Assembly (NCBI GenBank): GCA_045110575.1
Contig: JBGCGF010000056.1
Coordinates: 62,001-126,000, forward strand
From: CALDTK01 sp045110575
GTDB lineage: Bacteria; Bacteroidota; Bacteroidia; Chitinophagales; Saprospiraceae
Length of the DNA stretch: 64,000 nucleotides
Direction: 5' to 3'
Shown: positions 52,406-61,160 of the stretch, piece after piece
Numbering within the stretch: position 1 is the stretch's first letter
Layout of the letters: every line of letters starts with the position of its first letter
Notes under the pieces: model-generated
What the model saw: the letters and a program-made list of their open reading frames with translations, nothing else
Told to the model about the DNA's origin: nothing
Database searches by the model: none
Made by a program: the position numbers and the translations under genes

Positions 52406-52422
52406 CGATAAACCAGTATTAC

Positions 52423-55400
52423 TTACTGCTTGAGAACAGTCATGCTGCTTACAACACCGTTTGGAGAAACCACGCGGAGGTGAACAAGTCCAAGAGGAGC
52501 TGAATCAAGTGATACTTCCAGACGCTCCTGTCCCGCAGGGAACTGAATCGTGCTAAGAATACGTCCACTTTGATCAACAAGCTCGACGGTGCGAGCTTTC
52601 TCAACATTGTCGAAACGCTCAACCGTGATCTTTGCTACTGCTGGATTCGGGTATGCTAGGAAGTCAACTTCCTGGCTCAAGAATGAAGCATTTGCATTTT
52701 CACTGAAGTACGTGTCGCCTAACTCGAGTACACGAACAACGCGGTAAACGTTGTAACCAAGCTTAGGTGAATTGTCCATGAAGTCGTAAGACTGCATTGG
52801 GATTGCTTGCACCACTGGTACAGATCCAATTTCACTGAACGTTACACCTCCATCAAGAGAGCGTTGAACGCTGTACTCACCTGCGAGCTCATCACGTGAC
52901 ATTTCCCATGTTACAGAAACTGCGTTGCCGCCTGTAGCATTCGTTTGGATAACGAAAGGAGAAGGTGTTAGGCAATTAGAAATTGCAACTCGCAAACTTG
53001 CGAATGTTTCGCATCCTTGACGAGTTACCTTAAGTGTAACGTTACGTGATCCGAACAAGTCCCAAGTCACATTTACTGTGCGGCCCGTAGCCGTTTGAGG
53101 AGTTGAACGTGGACCGAAATCCCACTCATATACTGCTCCACCACCAGCATTGTCTGCTTCAAAGGTGTAAGGGTCTCCAACACAAACTAGGTTTGGTCCA
53201 GAGATTCCTGCGCGGCTTGTTGTGCCTACAGTGATTCCAACGATGTTAGTCTCTACAGGAACGTTACAGTCAACGCCGAAGGCACATCGTGCATAGTACG
53301 TTGTCGCGTAGATCGGACCTGGATCGTAGCTTGGTTGGTTGTTCACACCTGGAGCTGCTGACCAGTTACCGAAGTTCGGATCAGGCTGTGAATTACGCAT
53401 CCATACATAGCGAATAGCACCTACAGATACTGCTGGGCTAGTGCTGTTGATTACTCCTGGATCAGCTCCAATACCACAAACAGAAAGCTCTGTTCCCATG
53501 ATTGTACCTGGATCCGTTACTTGAACACATGCGTCCATTACACCTGCATCGATAGTGAGGTTAGTATCACCTGCTGGTAGATTGAATACACTTGTCATTG
53601 CTAGCTCTGGAGAGCCTGGCATTTGAACTGCATCTGAATCAGTTTCATCGTTGCCTGTATTAGCACGTGTCCACTTGTCGTTCAATCGTGAATTAAGCTC
53701 GAATGTCACTTTGTAGTCACCAGCTGCTAGATCTTCGAAGCAGTAGTTGCCTTGACCATTGGTTACTTGTGTCATTACACTACCGTCTGGAAGTGTAAGT
53801 GTTACTGTAACGCCTTCAACTGCAGGCTCGCCTGCGTCTTGCTGACCGTTGCCGTTCGTATCACGCCATACAAAGTCTCCAATTTTACCAAGTGCTGGTG
53901 CGAGAGGCTCTGTGAGTGTTACATCACAAGTAGTCGTACAACCGTTACCGTCAGTAACTGTCGCTGTGTAAGTTCCAGGTCCTAGGTTACTAAGTACCTG
54001 TCCTGTCTGAGTTGTGTTCCAAACAATGTTGTAAGGCATAACCCCACCATTGAATTGAGCAGAAATCTGACCGTCGTTAGCACCAAAGGCAGAGATTGCC
54101 TGTAACGTGTTAACTGAACAGATTAGCGCTACTGGCTCTCCTACAGACACCTGAGCAGTACCAGCGCAACCAGCAGCGTCAGATACCATTACAGTGTACG
54201 TTCCAGGAGACAACATGTCAATTGTTGGATCAGTAGAGCTGTTGCTCCATGAGTACGTGTATGGAGCTTGACCTCCTGATACCATCGCGCTCGCACTTCC
54301 GTCTGCATTGCCTGCACAGAGAACATCTGTTGCAGAAGCAGTAACGGTTAGTGTATTTCCTGCTGTAATTGTTGCCGAAGCAGTTCCAGTACAACCTGCA
54401 GCATCAGTTACTGTTACGGTGTACGTACCTGGAGCTAGGTTTCCAGCTGTATTCGTTGTTGAACCTGAAGACCAGCTGTACATAATCGGTGCTGTACCTC
54501 CTGTCACCATTGCAGTGGCAGTTCCTGTTGCTCCTACACCACAAGCTGGTGAGTTCGCATCAATGGTTACAGCTAGGTTACTTCCTGAAAGGGTAACCAT
54601 TTCAGAACCTGAACAACCGTTCGCGTCAGTAACGGTAACCGTGTACGTTCCTTCTCCAATATTGCTAAGCGTAGAACCAGAGTTGCCACCTCCCCAAGAG
54701 TAAGTGTATGGTGCAGTTCCGCCAGATGCTGTTACGCTTACACTACCGTTGGTAGCTCCACAATCAGGATTGGTTGGGTTAAAGCTGAATGTGAATCCAG
54801 CTGGCTGGCCGATTGTACCACAATCTTGTGCAGTACATCCGTTTGCGTCTGTTACAGTTACACAGTGAGTGCCAGGAAGAAGCATGTCATTTACAGCTTC
54901 AGTCGATCCGTTGTCCCATAGGTAAGTTACCGGACGAACACCGCCAGCGACTATAGCTACAACAACACCGTCACAACCACCTGGACAAAGAACATCTTCA
55001 GCTTGTGCATCAACGCTAAGCGGTTGAGCCAAGTGATCGCAAACGCGCTTATCGCAACCGTTCGCATCTGTAATTTCAACGCAAACCGTTCCATAACCGA
55101 GGTTACTTGCTGACGTTCCTGTTTGACCGTTAGACCATAAATAAGTGAAAGGTGCAGTACCGCCTGTTGCAACTACAGTTGCATTGTCGTTAGCAGCACA
55201 AGTAGAACCACCCTGAGTGATTGTACCTCCAAGCGCTGCAGGTGCGGTTAGTGTTGCCGAACGAGTACCCGTGTTACCATCTGTATCAGTTACGGTTACA
55301 CTGTACGTGCCATCGTCTAATCCAGAAATACTTTGACCAGACTGGCCATTGCTCCAAGAGAAAGAGTAAGATCCGTTACCACCGCTAGCCATAGCGTTGA

Positions 55401-55536
55401 TCGAACCGTTCGTGAATCCTGCACAAGTAGGATTGGTGGAGTTCAATGTCACATTTACTTGTGACCATCCTACTGAAACAAGCAAAGTGCTTAGGAGGAC
55501 AAGGAGAACCCTTGGGTTTAGTAGTTTTTGATTCAT
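52423..55536 (-). CDS. T9SS-exported SprB-repeat protein
   Basis: A 1037-residue surface or secreted protein with signal peptide ending SVGWSQ. Seven tandem SprB-type repeats (residues about 28-545) follow, each with a GG.APYTYSW-like core and GTYTVTVTDANGC. Next is an SdrD-B/Cna-B-like domain (IGDFVWRDTNGNGQQDAGEP), a cysteine-containing region, a PKD-like fold (VYEWDFGP, NVTWDLFG) and a fibronectin-like segment (GEYSVQRSLDGGVTFSEIG). The C-terminal T9SS domain is AYPNPAVAKITVERF with ELVDQSGRIL. SprB repeats occur in gliding-motility adhesins; a role in adhesion or surface structure is inferred. Confidence 0.92.
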   Translation of the reverse strand: MNQKLLNPRVLLVLLSTLLVSVGWSQVNVTLNSTNPTCAGFTNGSINAMASGGNGSYSFSWSNGQSGQSISGLDDGTYSVTVTDTDGNTGTRSATLTAPAALGGTITQGGSTCAANDNATVVATGGTAPFTYLWSNGQTGTSASNLGYGTVCVEITDANGCDKRVCDHLAQPLSVDAQAEDVLCPGGCDGVVVAIVAGGVRPVTYLWDNGSTEAVNDMLLPGTHCVTVTDANGCTAQDCGTIGQPAGFTFSFNPTNPDCGATNGSVSVTASGGTAPYTYSWGGGNSGSTLSNIGEGTYTVTVTDANGCSGSEMVTLSGSNLAVTIDANSPACGVGATGTATAMVTGGTAPIMYSWSSGSTTNTAGNLAPGTYTVTVTDAAGCTGTASATITAGNTLTVTASATDVLCAGNADGSASAMVSGGQAPYTYSWSNSSTDPTIDMLSPGTYTVMVSDAAGCAGTAQVSVGEPVALICSVNTLQAISAFGANDGQISAQFNGGVMPYNIVWNTTQTGQVLSNLGPGTYTATVTDGNGCTTTCDVTLTEPLAPALGKIGDFVWRDTNGNGQQDAGEPAVEGVTVTLTLPDGSVMTQVTNGQGNYCFEDLAAGDYKVTFELNSRLNDKWTRANTGNDETDSDAVQMPGSPELAMTSVFNLPAGDTNLTIDAGVMDACVQVTDPGTIMGTELSVCGIGADPGVINSTSPAVSVGAIRYVWMRNSQPDPNFGNWSAAPGVNNQPSYDPGPIYATTYYARCAFGVDCNVPVETNIVGITVGTTSRAGISGPNLVCVGDPYTFEADNAGGGAVYEWDFGPRSTPQTATGRTVNVTWDLFGSRNVTLKVTRQGCETFASLRVAISNCLTPSPFVIQTNATGGNAVSVTWEMSRDELAGEYSVQRSLDGGVTFSEIGSVPVVQAIPMQSYDFMDNSPKLGYNVYRVVRVLELGDTYFSENANASFLSQEVDFLAYPNPAVAKITVERFDNVEKARTVELVDQSGRILSTIQFPAGQERLEVSLDSAPLGLVHLRVVSPNGVVSSMTVLKQ

Positions 55537-55865
55537 GGGTTTGACTGGTTTAACCGAAAAGATAATTACAAATTCAAAAGTCGGCTAACCTTCAAAAATG
55601 TATTAGCTAGGAAACTAAGCCTTAAAACGCTGATTAGCAACACTAAAGACAGCACTAGCAGGAGTTATACCCCTAATACGCTACCCTATTAAAGGTGTTT
55701 CAATTTGCCAATCGACTTAAAGTCGTTCTTAATGGATTTGCTTCCGTCCTTCAAAGGACGTAAATGCATACTATCCGTCACAGTCTATGTGAGGTAACAG
55801 ATCTAATAATGCCGATATATACCAACTATTCGGTAGAGCAATGGCTCCGGCTGGCGATCATTCTG

Positions 55866-55904
55866 TAAAAAACAACAGGTCGAGCTGAATTCTCAGCCCG
55901 ACCT
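55866..55904 (-). terminator. intrinsic terminator on the minus strand
   Basis: AGGTCGGGCTGA pairs with TCAGCTCGACCT with one mismatch around AATTC-type loop, followed on the minus strand by GTTGTTTTTTA. It lies more than 300 bp after the acyltransferase stop, which suggests an additional transcript or a long 3' region. Confidence 0.8.
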
Positions 55905-55911
55905 GCGGTTA

Positions 55912-56036
55912 ACAAATTATAATCCCATGAACAATGTATCGTGAAGTCCATCCGAATCAGAGCGCCGAAGCGATATCTGGAAAGGTAGTCGGGCCATTTG
56001 ACCCGACTGCCTTCACAAACTATAATCCCATGAACA
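55912..56036. repeat. 22-bp direct duplication with adjoining hairpins
   Basis: Nearly identical 22-mers lie at 55912-55933 and 56015-56036 (ACAAAYTATAATCCCATGAA plus CA), one mismatch, 103 bp apart. Each is followed towards lower coordinates by a GC-rich hairpin (55877-55904, and GTCGGG...CCCGAC at 55988-56007). On the minus strand both read FMGL and then a stop codon, as if the 3' end of a short reading frame plus its terminator had been duplicated. Confidence 0.6.
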
Positions 56037-56231
56037 TATCCTTGTTTGATGGCAGCCTTTGCTGCGATAGGTCAAATATGAGGGCTTAAACAGGTTCGCG
56101 AACGGTACAAAACAAGGTTATTGTGAACCACAATCCGAATTACCAAATCGATAAACAACTAAAGCACAGCAGATTAACAAGTAAACACGTGAACAAAATA
56201 GACGAAAATACGTCTCGTTTTTATCACTAAA

Positions 56232-57365
56232 TCACTCGTTTGGCGACTTTTTAGTAGCTGAAGGCATTCGATTCGACCAAAAAAGGATTGGAATCCAGCC
56301 TAGAATAGGCACATAGTAAGCGAGCAACCAGGGTTGCTTCGTCAGGATCGAAATAATCGACAAGCCCGTCAGCTTAATCTCTTCATCTCCTTTGCGGTGA
56401 TATGCTCGCTGAAACTCCCAGAAGAGCAGCGGCCAACCAATCGGTAACCACAGAGGAAAGGAGCGATAGCTTCTTTTAAGCTGTCGCCAAAACGACTTCC
56501 AACCAAAAGGTGATCTACCGTAAACAGACTCGGCTTCGTTGAGCTCCTCTTGGAGTTGATCTTGTAAGCGATCGCGAATTCCTTTGATCACGTTTTCATC
56601 GATGTCCTCTTCCGCAACATCTGTAAGGTCCTGCCACTTGATGCGCGATTTCCGAACGAATGTCAGGTTGGCGGGAAACGCCATATAAAACACCCATGGC
56701 TGGATCAAGATCAAAGGCAACAGAATCGTCAATGGAAGGAAAGGCAAGCCTAGCACACGTGTGCCAATGCGATTAAGCCATTCAGAACGATATGCAAAAG
56801 GATGGATGTATTCTCCGTTGACACTCGCGAAGTGTACAATGTCTGTTTTGTACTTAAGTGCCATTCGGACAATAGAGCTGCTTACGCGCTGTAACTCATA
56901 TCGTCGCTCAAACCCTTTACCGATTCCGCGCAATCCTTCTGGATAGATGAGCACATGCCCTTCTTTGAGGGTCATACTCGCCTCGAAGTTCTGCATTGTT
57001 GCTTCTATTCCTCCCGACCGCGTAAGGACCTGTGGAATTTGATACAAACTCATGAGACCAACCCTGGTAAAGAACGGCGTGATCAGGGTTCGAAGGGTCT
57101 TGTCGTATTCGTAGTCAAACTTCCGGAACAACATCGCTACAAAGCACACTGCGTCCCAGGGCATGGCCATTCCCGAGTGGTTACTCACGAAAATCAACGG
57201 TGAATCGGGGTTATTGCGTTCTTCCCAATCGTCAAAGCCGATGAGCCGTGCACGGAAGTACACATCATTAAGCAAGTTCATTACCTGTTTAGTAAACGCA
57301 ATACTGATGTCCAGATCGAACTGATCTAAGGCTGTAAGGTCCTCTTTTGGTGGGGCTGGAATCAT
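56232..57365 (-). CDS. PlsC-like phospholipid/glycerol acyltransferase
   Basis: A 377-residue membrane acyltransferase. Catalytic motif I is FVSNHSGMAMPWDAV (His with Asp eight residues on), motif III IYPEGLRGIGKGF. Two hydrophobic segments lie after VLGLPFLPLTILLPLILI and near the C-terminus (YYVPILGWIPILF). It probably transfers an acyl chain to lysophosphatidate or a related lipid. The motif I spacing is longer than the classical HxxxxD, as in one branch of the family. A GTTTTGGCGACAGC motif relative lies at 56480. Confidence 0.82.
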   Translation of the reverse strand: MIPAPPKEDLTALDQFDLDISIAFTKQVMNLLNDVYFRARLIGFDDWEERNNPDSPLIFVSNHSGMAMPWDAVCFVAMLFRKFDYEYDKTLRTLITPFFTRVGLMSLYQIPQVLTRSGGIEATMQNFEASMTLKEGHVLIYPEGLRGIGKGFERRYELQRVSSSIVRMALKYKTDIVHFASVNGEYIHPFAYRSEWLNRIGTRVLGLPFLPLTILLPLILIQPWVFYMAFPANLTFVRKSRIKWQDLTDVAEEDIDENVIKGIRDRLQDQLQEELNEAESVYGRSPFGWKSFWRQLKRSYRSFPLWLPIGWPLLFWEFQRAYHRKGDEEIKLTGLSIISILTKQPWLLAYYVPILGWIPILFWSNRMPSATKKSPNE

Positions 57366-57444
57366 CAGCGTGAAGAAACAACGCTTATACCGCTCGACCC
57401 TATCCTATTCTGAAGAAACCGTGCACAAATCGCCGTTTTGAGTC

Positions 57445-57504
57445 AGCTTTCGCCAAAACCTCCGATTCCCAACCTATTGGCTATGGCCTGTTTTGGCGAA
57501 AGCT
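57445..57504. repeat. inverted pair of the GTTTTGGCGAAAGC motif (exact copies 8 and 9)
   Basis: AGCTTTCGCCAAAAC (57445-57459) and GTTTTGGCGAAAGCT (57490-57504) are perfect complements over 15 bases with a 30-base spacer. They lie 23-83 bp after the stop of the diheme peroxidase gene. The fold could act as a terminator, although no U-tract follows. This head-to-head arrangement at gene ends is the classical layout of DNA uptake sequences in Neisseria and Haemophilus. Confidence 0.92.
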
Positions 57505-57527
57505 CAAAAACAGTCAAGCAGCGAACG

Positions 57528-58634
57528 TTAGTTCGGATTAGAAAGCTCGGGAGCCATTAGACTCGTAGTGTCGGTTAGCGTGAGCAAAAACGCCTTTAAG
57601 GCATCTCTGTCGTAACTGGTCAATGGAAACCCAGTAATCTGAGGATCTATCGTTGGACTATAATGTCCTCCTGAAGCATAATGATCAATCACATCATCAA
57701 GCGTTGCAAAACGCCCATCGTGCATGTATGGAGCTGTCAACTCGATGTTGCGAAGGGTTGGCGACCTAAACTTTCCGTTATCAAACGGATTTCCAGATAT
57801 CGCGCCACGACCAAGGTCTGCAAAACCTTCAACCGTATCGCTAGAGTCAAGTCCATTATTCAAGAAACGGTTATCCGCGAAAAACGGAGCGTTATGACAA
57901 TGCGCACAACCTGGGTGATCAAGAGACGGCTCTGTAAAAAATAGCTCACGCCCATCTTCTTCAAGTGGCGTAAAGAACCCTCGGAGCTCGAAGGTCACTT
58001 GATCATACCGGCTATTTCCTGAAATAATGGAACGCTCAAACTGGGAAATCGCCTTTGCAACTAAGTAGCGATCGATTTCACTTGTACGCTCAATACCGAA
58101 TGCGGCTCTAAAGCCTGCAGCGTATGGAGTGCTGTTTCGTAACCGCTCTTCTATCTGAGGCCACGTGGCGTCCATCTCTATTGGGTCAATAACGGGGTGC
58201 AAACTTTGCTCCTCCAGTGTTGCACTGCGACCGTCCCAAAAGTAGCTGGACTGATAAGCAATGTTTACCAATGACATGCTAGAACGCAACGTCTTCTCAC
58301 CTATAATCCCTGGACTAAAATCCGTTCCGTCAGCAAATCCAGCTTCAGGAAAGTGGCAAGAAGCGCAGGAAATACTGCTGTCTCGCGACAAGATAGGATC
58401 AAAGAAGAGTCTTTGACCGAGCTCTAGACCTGCAACAGTAGCAATGTTACTATCTGGCTGAGGCAGCTCCTGAAAATGATCAGGGACCTGATAAGTGTAG
58501 GCCTCTGGAGCGTATGGCAATTCCAAAAGGGACCTATCTGTTTCTGCAGGAGGATCAGGGGGACCATCGTCAGGAATACAGGATGCAAATCCAATAGCCA
58601 AGAGAAGCCCTAAGAAGATGTGCCTTGCCTGCAT
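57528..58634 (-). CDS. diheme c-type cytochrome, MauG/MbnH/CCP family lipoprotein
   Basis: A 368-residue periplasmic diheme enzyme with lipobox GFASC (Cys 19). Two haem-binding motifs: CASCH in ISCASCHFPEAG and CAHCH in PGCAHCHNAPFF. Other family segments are GQRLFFDPILSRD, YFWDGRSATLEEQ, and RSPTLRNIELTAPYMHDGRF with the distal ligand Met. The gene starts 7 bp after an MbnP-like gene. In the methanobactin system MbnH, of this family, oxidises a tryptophan of MbnP to form a copper site. The pairing here suggests the same partnership; plain cytochrome c peroxidase activity is the alternative. Confidence 0.87.
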   Translation of the reverse strand: MQARHIFLGLLLAIGFASCIPDDGPPDPPAETDRSLLELPYAPEAYTYQVPDHFQELPQPDSNIATVAGLELGQRLFFDPILSRDSSISCASCHFPEAGFADGTDFSPGIIGEKTLRSSMSLVNIAYQSSYFWDGRSATLEEQSLHPVIDPIEMDATWPQIEERLRNSTPYAAGFRAAFGIERTSEIDRYLVAKAISQFERSIISGNSRYDQVTFELRGFFTPLEEDGRELFFTEPSLDHPGCAHCHNAPFFADNRFLNNGLDSSDTVEGFADLGRGAISGNPFDNGKFRSPTLRNIELTAPYMHDGRFATLDDVIDHYASGGHYSPTIDPQITGFPLTSYDRDALKAFLLTLTDTTSLMAPELSNPN

Positions 58635-58641
58635 TTGGTTA

Positions 58642-59412
58642 TTATTCTGCTACTGAAAATGCAGTGATTGCACTGCTTACGATTTGGCTCGCGAAGACAT
58701 TTCCATGATCGAAACTTGTCAATGGTAGCTCGTTCGACTTGTTGAGCTTCATTAGTTCCGAAACATCGAACTCCAAAGAAAGATCATTGTCTCCTGCTCT
58801 TACAGGGAAATTAATTGCCAGCTCTCCTGCTTTTGCATTGTCTGCCGCTACACCTACGTGAAATACGAAAGGCTCTTCAAAACGAGCAACTCCATCAGCA
58901 AGCGTATCGGCTTTGCCTTCGATCTTAGCAAAGATGTAACTCTCCCATTGCACCCAATATTCAGCGGTTCTGCCAAGCGGATGCGTCGAAGCATAATCGT
59001 CAGGAGAAGTCATGTCTTGCTCTGCGGTGAGACCAAAATTGTAGCGTAAACTAGTGTAGTCACCTGCAGGGATATTAACGAGACCTTTTGAGTCAATTCC
59101 GGAAGGTCCTAAATTGAAATACAGCACTTCAGAAAGTGGAGTCTCAAAAGAGACACCATCGCGTACTTCAACCAAGCGAAGATCACTGAGGTAAAAGCTT
59201 AGACGCGAAAGACGAAATCCTTCTTCTGCACTATTGGCATCATAGGTTGCTGATTCCAATGCGAGGTTGTCACCTGCGACCATTCCTTGAATGGATAACT
59301 CTACATTCCCGAGATCTCCGCTGGGAGTTGGGTCATCGTCTCCACATGCACTCAAGCCGAGCAAAAAAGTGAGAGCAACGAGAGGTAGTAGCTTTATAAA
59401 TGTGGGTTTCAT
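58642..59412 (-). CDS. MbnP-like copper-protein family lipoprotein
   Basis: From MKPTFIKLLPLVALTFLLGL it is a 256-residue lipoprotein with lipobox LSAC. Family features are FRLSRLSFYLSDLRLVEV, IPAGDYTSLRYNFGLT, and the tryptophan segment AEYWVQWESYIFAKIEG, followed by FVFHVG and LSLEFDVSELM. The two Trp of YWVQW are candidates for oxidation to kynurenine by the adjacent diheme enzyme. An in-frame codon at 59436 would add eight residues. It lies in the middle of a three-gene operon. Confidence 0.82.
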   Translation of the reverse strand: MKPTFIKLLPLVALTFLLGLSACGDDDPTPSGDLGNVELSIQGMVAGDNLALESATYDANSAEEGFRLSRLSFYLSDLRLVEVRDGVSFETPLSEVLYFNLGPSGIDSKGLVNIPAGDYTSLRYNFGLTAEQDMTSPDDYASTHPLGRTAEYWVQWESYIFAKIEGKADTLADGVARFEEPFVFHVGVAADNAKAGELAINFPVRAGDNDLSLEFDVSELMKLNKSNELPLTSFDHGNVFASQIVSSAITAFSVAE

Positions 59413-59491
59413 AATCGGCGATGTGTTGTAGATCAAAGGAACGAATAAGTGGACCTCGAAGTTGTAATCTTGGTGACACTGCAGCGCTTCA

Positions 59492-60349
59492 TTACCGACT
59501 TAAGCCGATCTCTAGTACAAGTGCCTCCTCAAGAAATTGGGTCACAAATACATCCCCACTTACCGTGCCGTTGTTGATTAGCAGCAAGTTATCAGCAGGC
59601 AACCCCAACGTAATTAGCAGATTGTAGGAAGGAGCGTAATCCAAAGAAACTGGAAGATCCCATCGCACGAGTTGATCCATTGCGTCTGTCAACTCAAAAC
59701 TGTCTCTGATTCCAGTCGATTGTTCGAACTTGAAGGCCAAGTCGAGGTAGTTGTTGTCCGTAGAAAGCAAAAGCGAATCTGTTCCTCGATAAAGAGGACT
59801 CGTTGTTGGCTGAAGACTCACATCAGCGCTGCTCAAAAGATCAGGAAGTCCAAGTGACGCCTCGATTGCGACGAAGGTCTTTTCTTCTAAAAGCGTTCCC
59901 AACGTATAGCTCGTCTGTCGAAACGGTGAGACACGCAGCACACTGCTCTCAACAAGAAAGTTAGCGGTACCGTCGCCTGAAAAAACAGTGAATGTATCCT
60001 GCATTTCAAATCGCTCGCCATCGTCCGCAATCAAGAAGATCTCGTGCAAATAGAAGCCAAGTTCGGGTTCTGTACCCAAGACACTGCCATTCACCAACGT
60101 ATCAGTGTTTCTTAGGGAAAAAAACGTGTCAACACCAATACGGATTGGGACGAATTGAAGTTGAAGAGAAGGATACGTACAACAATCAGTACAAGCATCA
60201 TCAGCATCCAACGCTACGGTCAAAGCTCTAAAATCTAGACAGCCTTCGCTTTGCTGCTCACATCCGCCAAAGCTGAATGCAGCACCAAGTAGACACAAGG
60301 CAAACGCCGAGATCGAAAAGCCCCTTCTTAGTCGTTCATTGATTCCCAT
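59492..60349 (-). CDS. second MbnP-like lipoprotein
   Basis: A 285-residue lipoprotein with leader ending SFGGC. The Cys-rich N-terminal segment EGCLDFRALTVALDADDACT then DCCTYPSLQLQF resembles the opening of Bacteroidota MbnP-type proteins. ELGFYLHEIFLIADDGERF and PFRQTSYTLGTLLEE correspond in order to the FYLSDLRLVEV and YTSLRYNFGLT segments of the next gene. The W.W segment of its neighbour is not evident, so it may bind metal differently or be a structural partner. First gene of the operon; its start overlaps the 3' end of the exonuclease gene by 22 bp. Confidence 0.7.
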   Translation of the reverse strand: MGINERLRRGFSISAFALCLLGAAFSFGGCEQQSEGCLDFRALTVALDADDACTDCCTYPSLQLQFVPIRIGVDTFFSLRNTDTLVNGSVLGTEPELGFYLHEIFLIADDGERFEMQDTFTVFSGDGTANFLVESSVLRVSPFRQTSYTLGTLLEEKTFVAIEASLGLPDLLSSADVSLQPTTSPLYRGTDSLLLSTDNNYLDLAFKFEQSTGIRDSFELTDAMDQLVRWDLPVSLDYAPSYNLLITLGLPADNLLLINNGTVSGDVFVTQFLEEALVLEIGLSR

Positions 60350-61146
60350 ACTCCACGTGAAATTTCCTTAACCTGAATGCTGAAGTCCTTGTCTTGAAGC
60401 CAGTGATAGTAGCTACGCTCTTTTGAGAAGACTTCTTTGAGGGTCCGCCCTTTGTGCTTTCCAAAATTGAAAACGATTTCACCTTCCGTATCGCGGCGTA
60501 GTCGGTTGGTCGCATCGAGTTGACCTTCTCGCAAAGTAAAGGCAGCTAGCGCATCTACATCGGCTTGAATTGGGTCAACAACCTCTGCCCCATCGATATC
60601 CTTAAACGTTATGCCCTTGTACTTTTTAACCTGACCGGCGAGCACCTTTATCGTTGCTTGGACGTCAGCCAAAGCATCGTGGGCGTTCGTCATTTCCTCG
60701 CCACTGTAGAAACGTAGAGCTCCTGCAAGCGTACGAGGCTCCATTTTGAAAAAGATCTCTTGCACATCGACCAGTTTGCGCTCATCCATTCGGAACCGAA
60801 TACCTGCACGGTCGAACTCTTCCATGAGCATAGGAACATCAAATCGTTTGATGTTGTACCCACTCAAGTCTGCTTCTCCTATGAACTCATAAATTTCATC
60901 CGCGAGATCATTGAACGTCGCTTCGTTTGCAACACGCTCATCTGATATCCCGTGCACCGCCGCAGCTTGTGGATCTATTGCCATTTGTGGATTGACGAAA
61001 TAGACTAGCTCCTCTGGCGTGTCTTTGCCCGGAGAATACTTGACAGCGGCGAATTGTACAATCCGATCGGTGACTACGTTGAGTCCTGTCGTCTCCAAAT
61101 CGAAGAAGACCATTGGATGTGTAAAGTTGAATTCTTTAAGATCCAT
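60328..61146 (-). CDS. DnaQ-type 3'-5' exonuclease
   Basis: A 272-residue DEDDh exonuclease. Exo I is MVFFDLETTGLNVVTDRIVQFAAV, given here as FFDLETTGLN and RIVQFAAV. Exo II is SGYNIKRFDVPML and Exo III AHDALADVQATIKVL (His/Asp). The C-terminus has IVFNFGKHKGRTLKEVFSKE, an extra module often attached to such nucleases in Bacteroidota. Possible roles are proofreading or RNA/DNA trimming. The gene end overlaps the MbnP-like gene. Confidence 0.9.
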   Translation of the reverse strand: MDLKEFNFTHPMVFFDLETTGLNVVTDRIVQFAAVKYSPGKDTPEELVYFVNPQMAIDPQAAAVHGISDERVANEATFNDLADEIYEFIGEADLSGYNIKRFDVPMLMEEFDRAGIRFRMDERKLVDVQEIFFKMEPRTLAGALRFYSGEEMTNAHDALADVQATIKVLAGQVKKYKGITFKDIDGAEVVDPIQADVDALAAFTLREGQLDATNRLRRDTEGEIVFNFGKHKGRTLKEVFSKERSYYHWLQDKDFSIQVKEISRGVWESMND

Positions 61147-61160
61147 AATCTTAGGGTCGA

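Larger units (their letters stand above)
55537..56231. other. 695-bp intergenic region with two hairpins and a short duplication
   Basis: Contains the features given separately at 55866-55904 and 55912-56036. The part next to the SprB-repeat gene (55537-55860) is A+T-rich and is the likely promoter region, without a box I can place. No protein-coding gene of useful length is seen. A small RNA or a decayed gene cannot be excluded. Confidence 0.55.

Noticed and set aside
54308..54703. Long open frame on the plus strand opposite the SprB-repeat gene
   Set aside because: Low-complexity VTVTVYVP-type translation is the antisense shadow of the repeated GTYTVTVTD codons.
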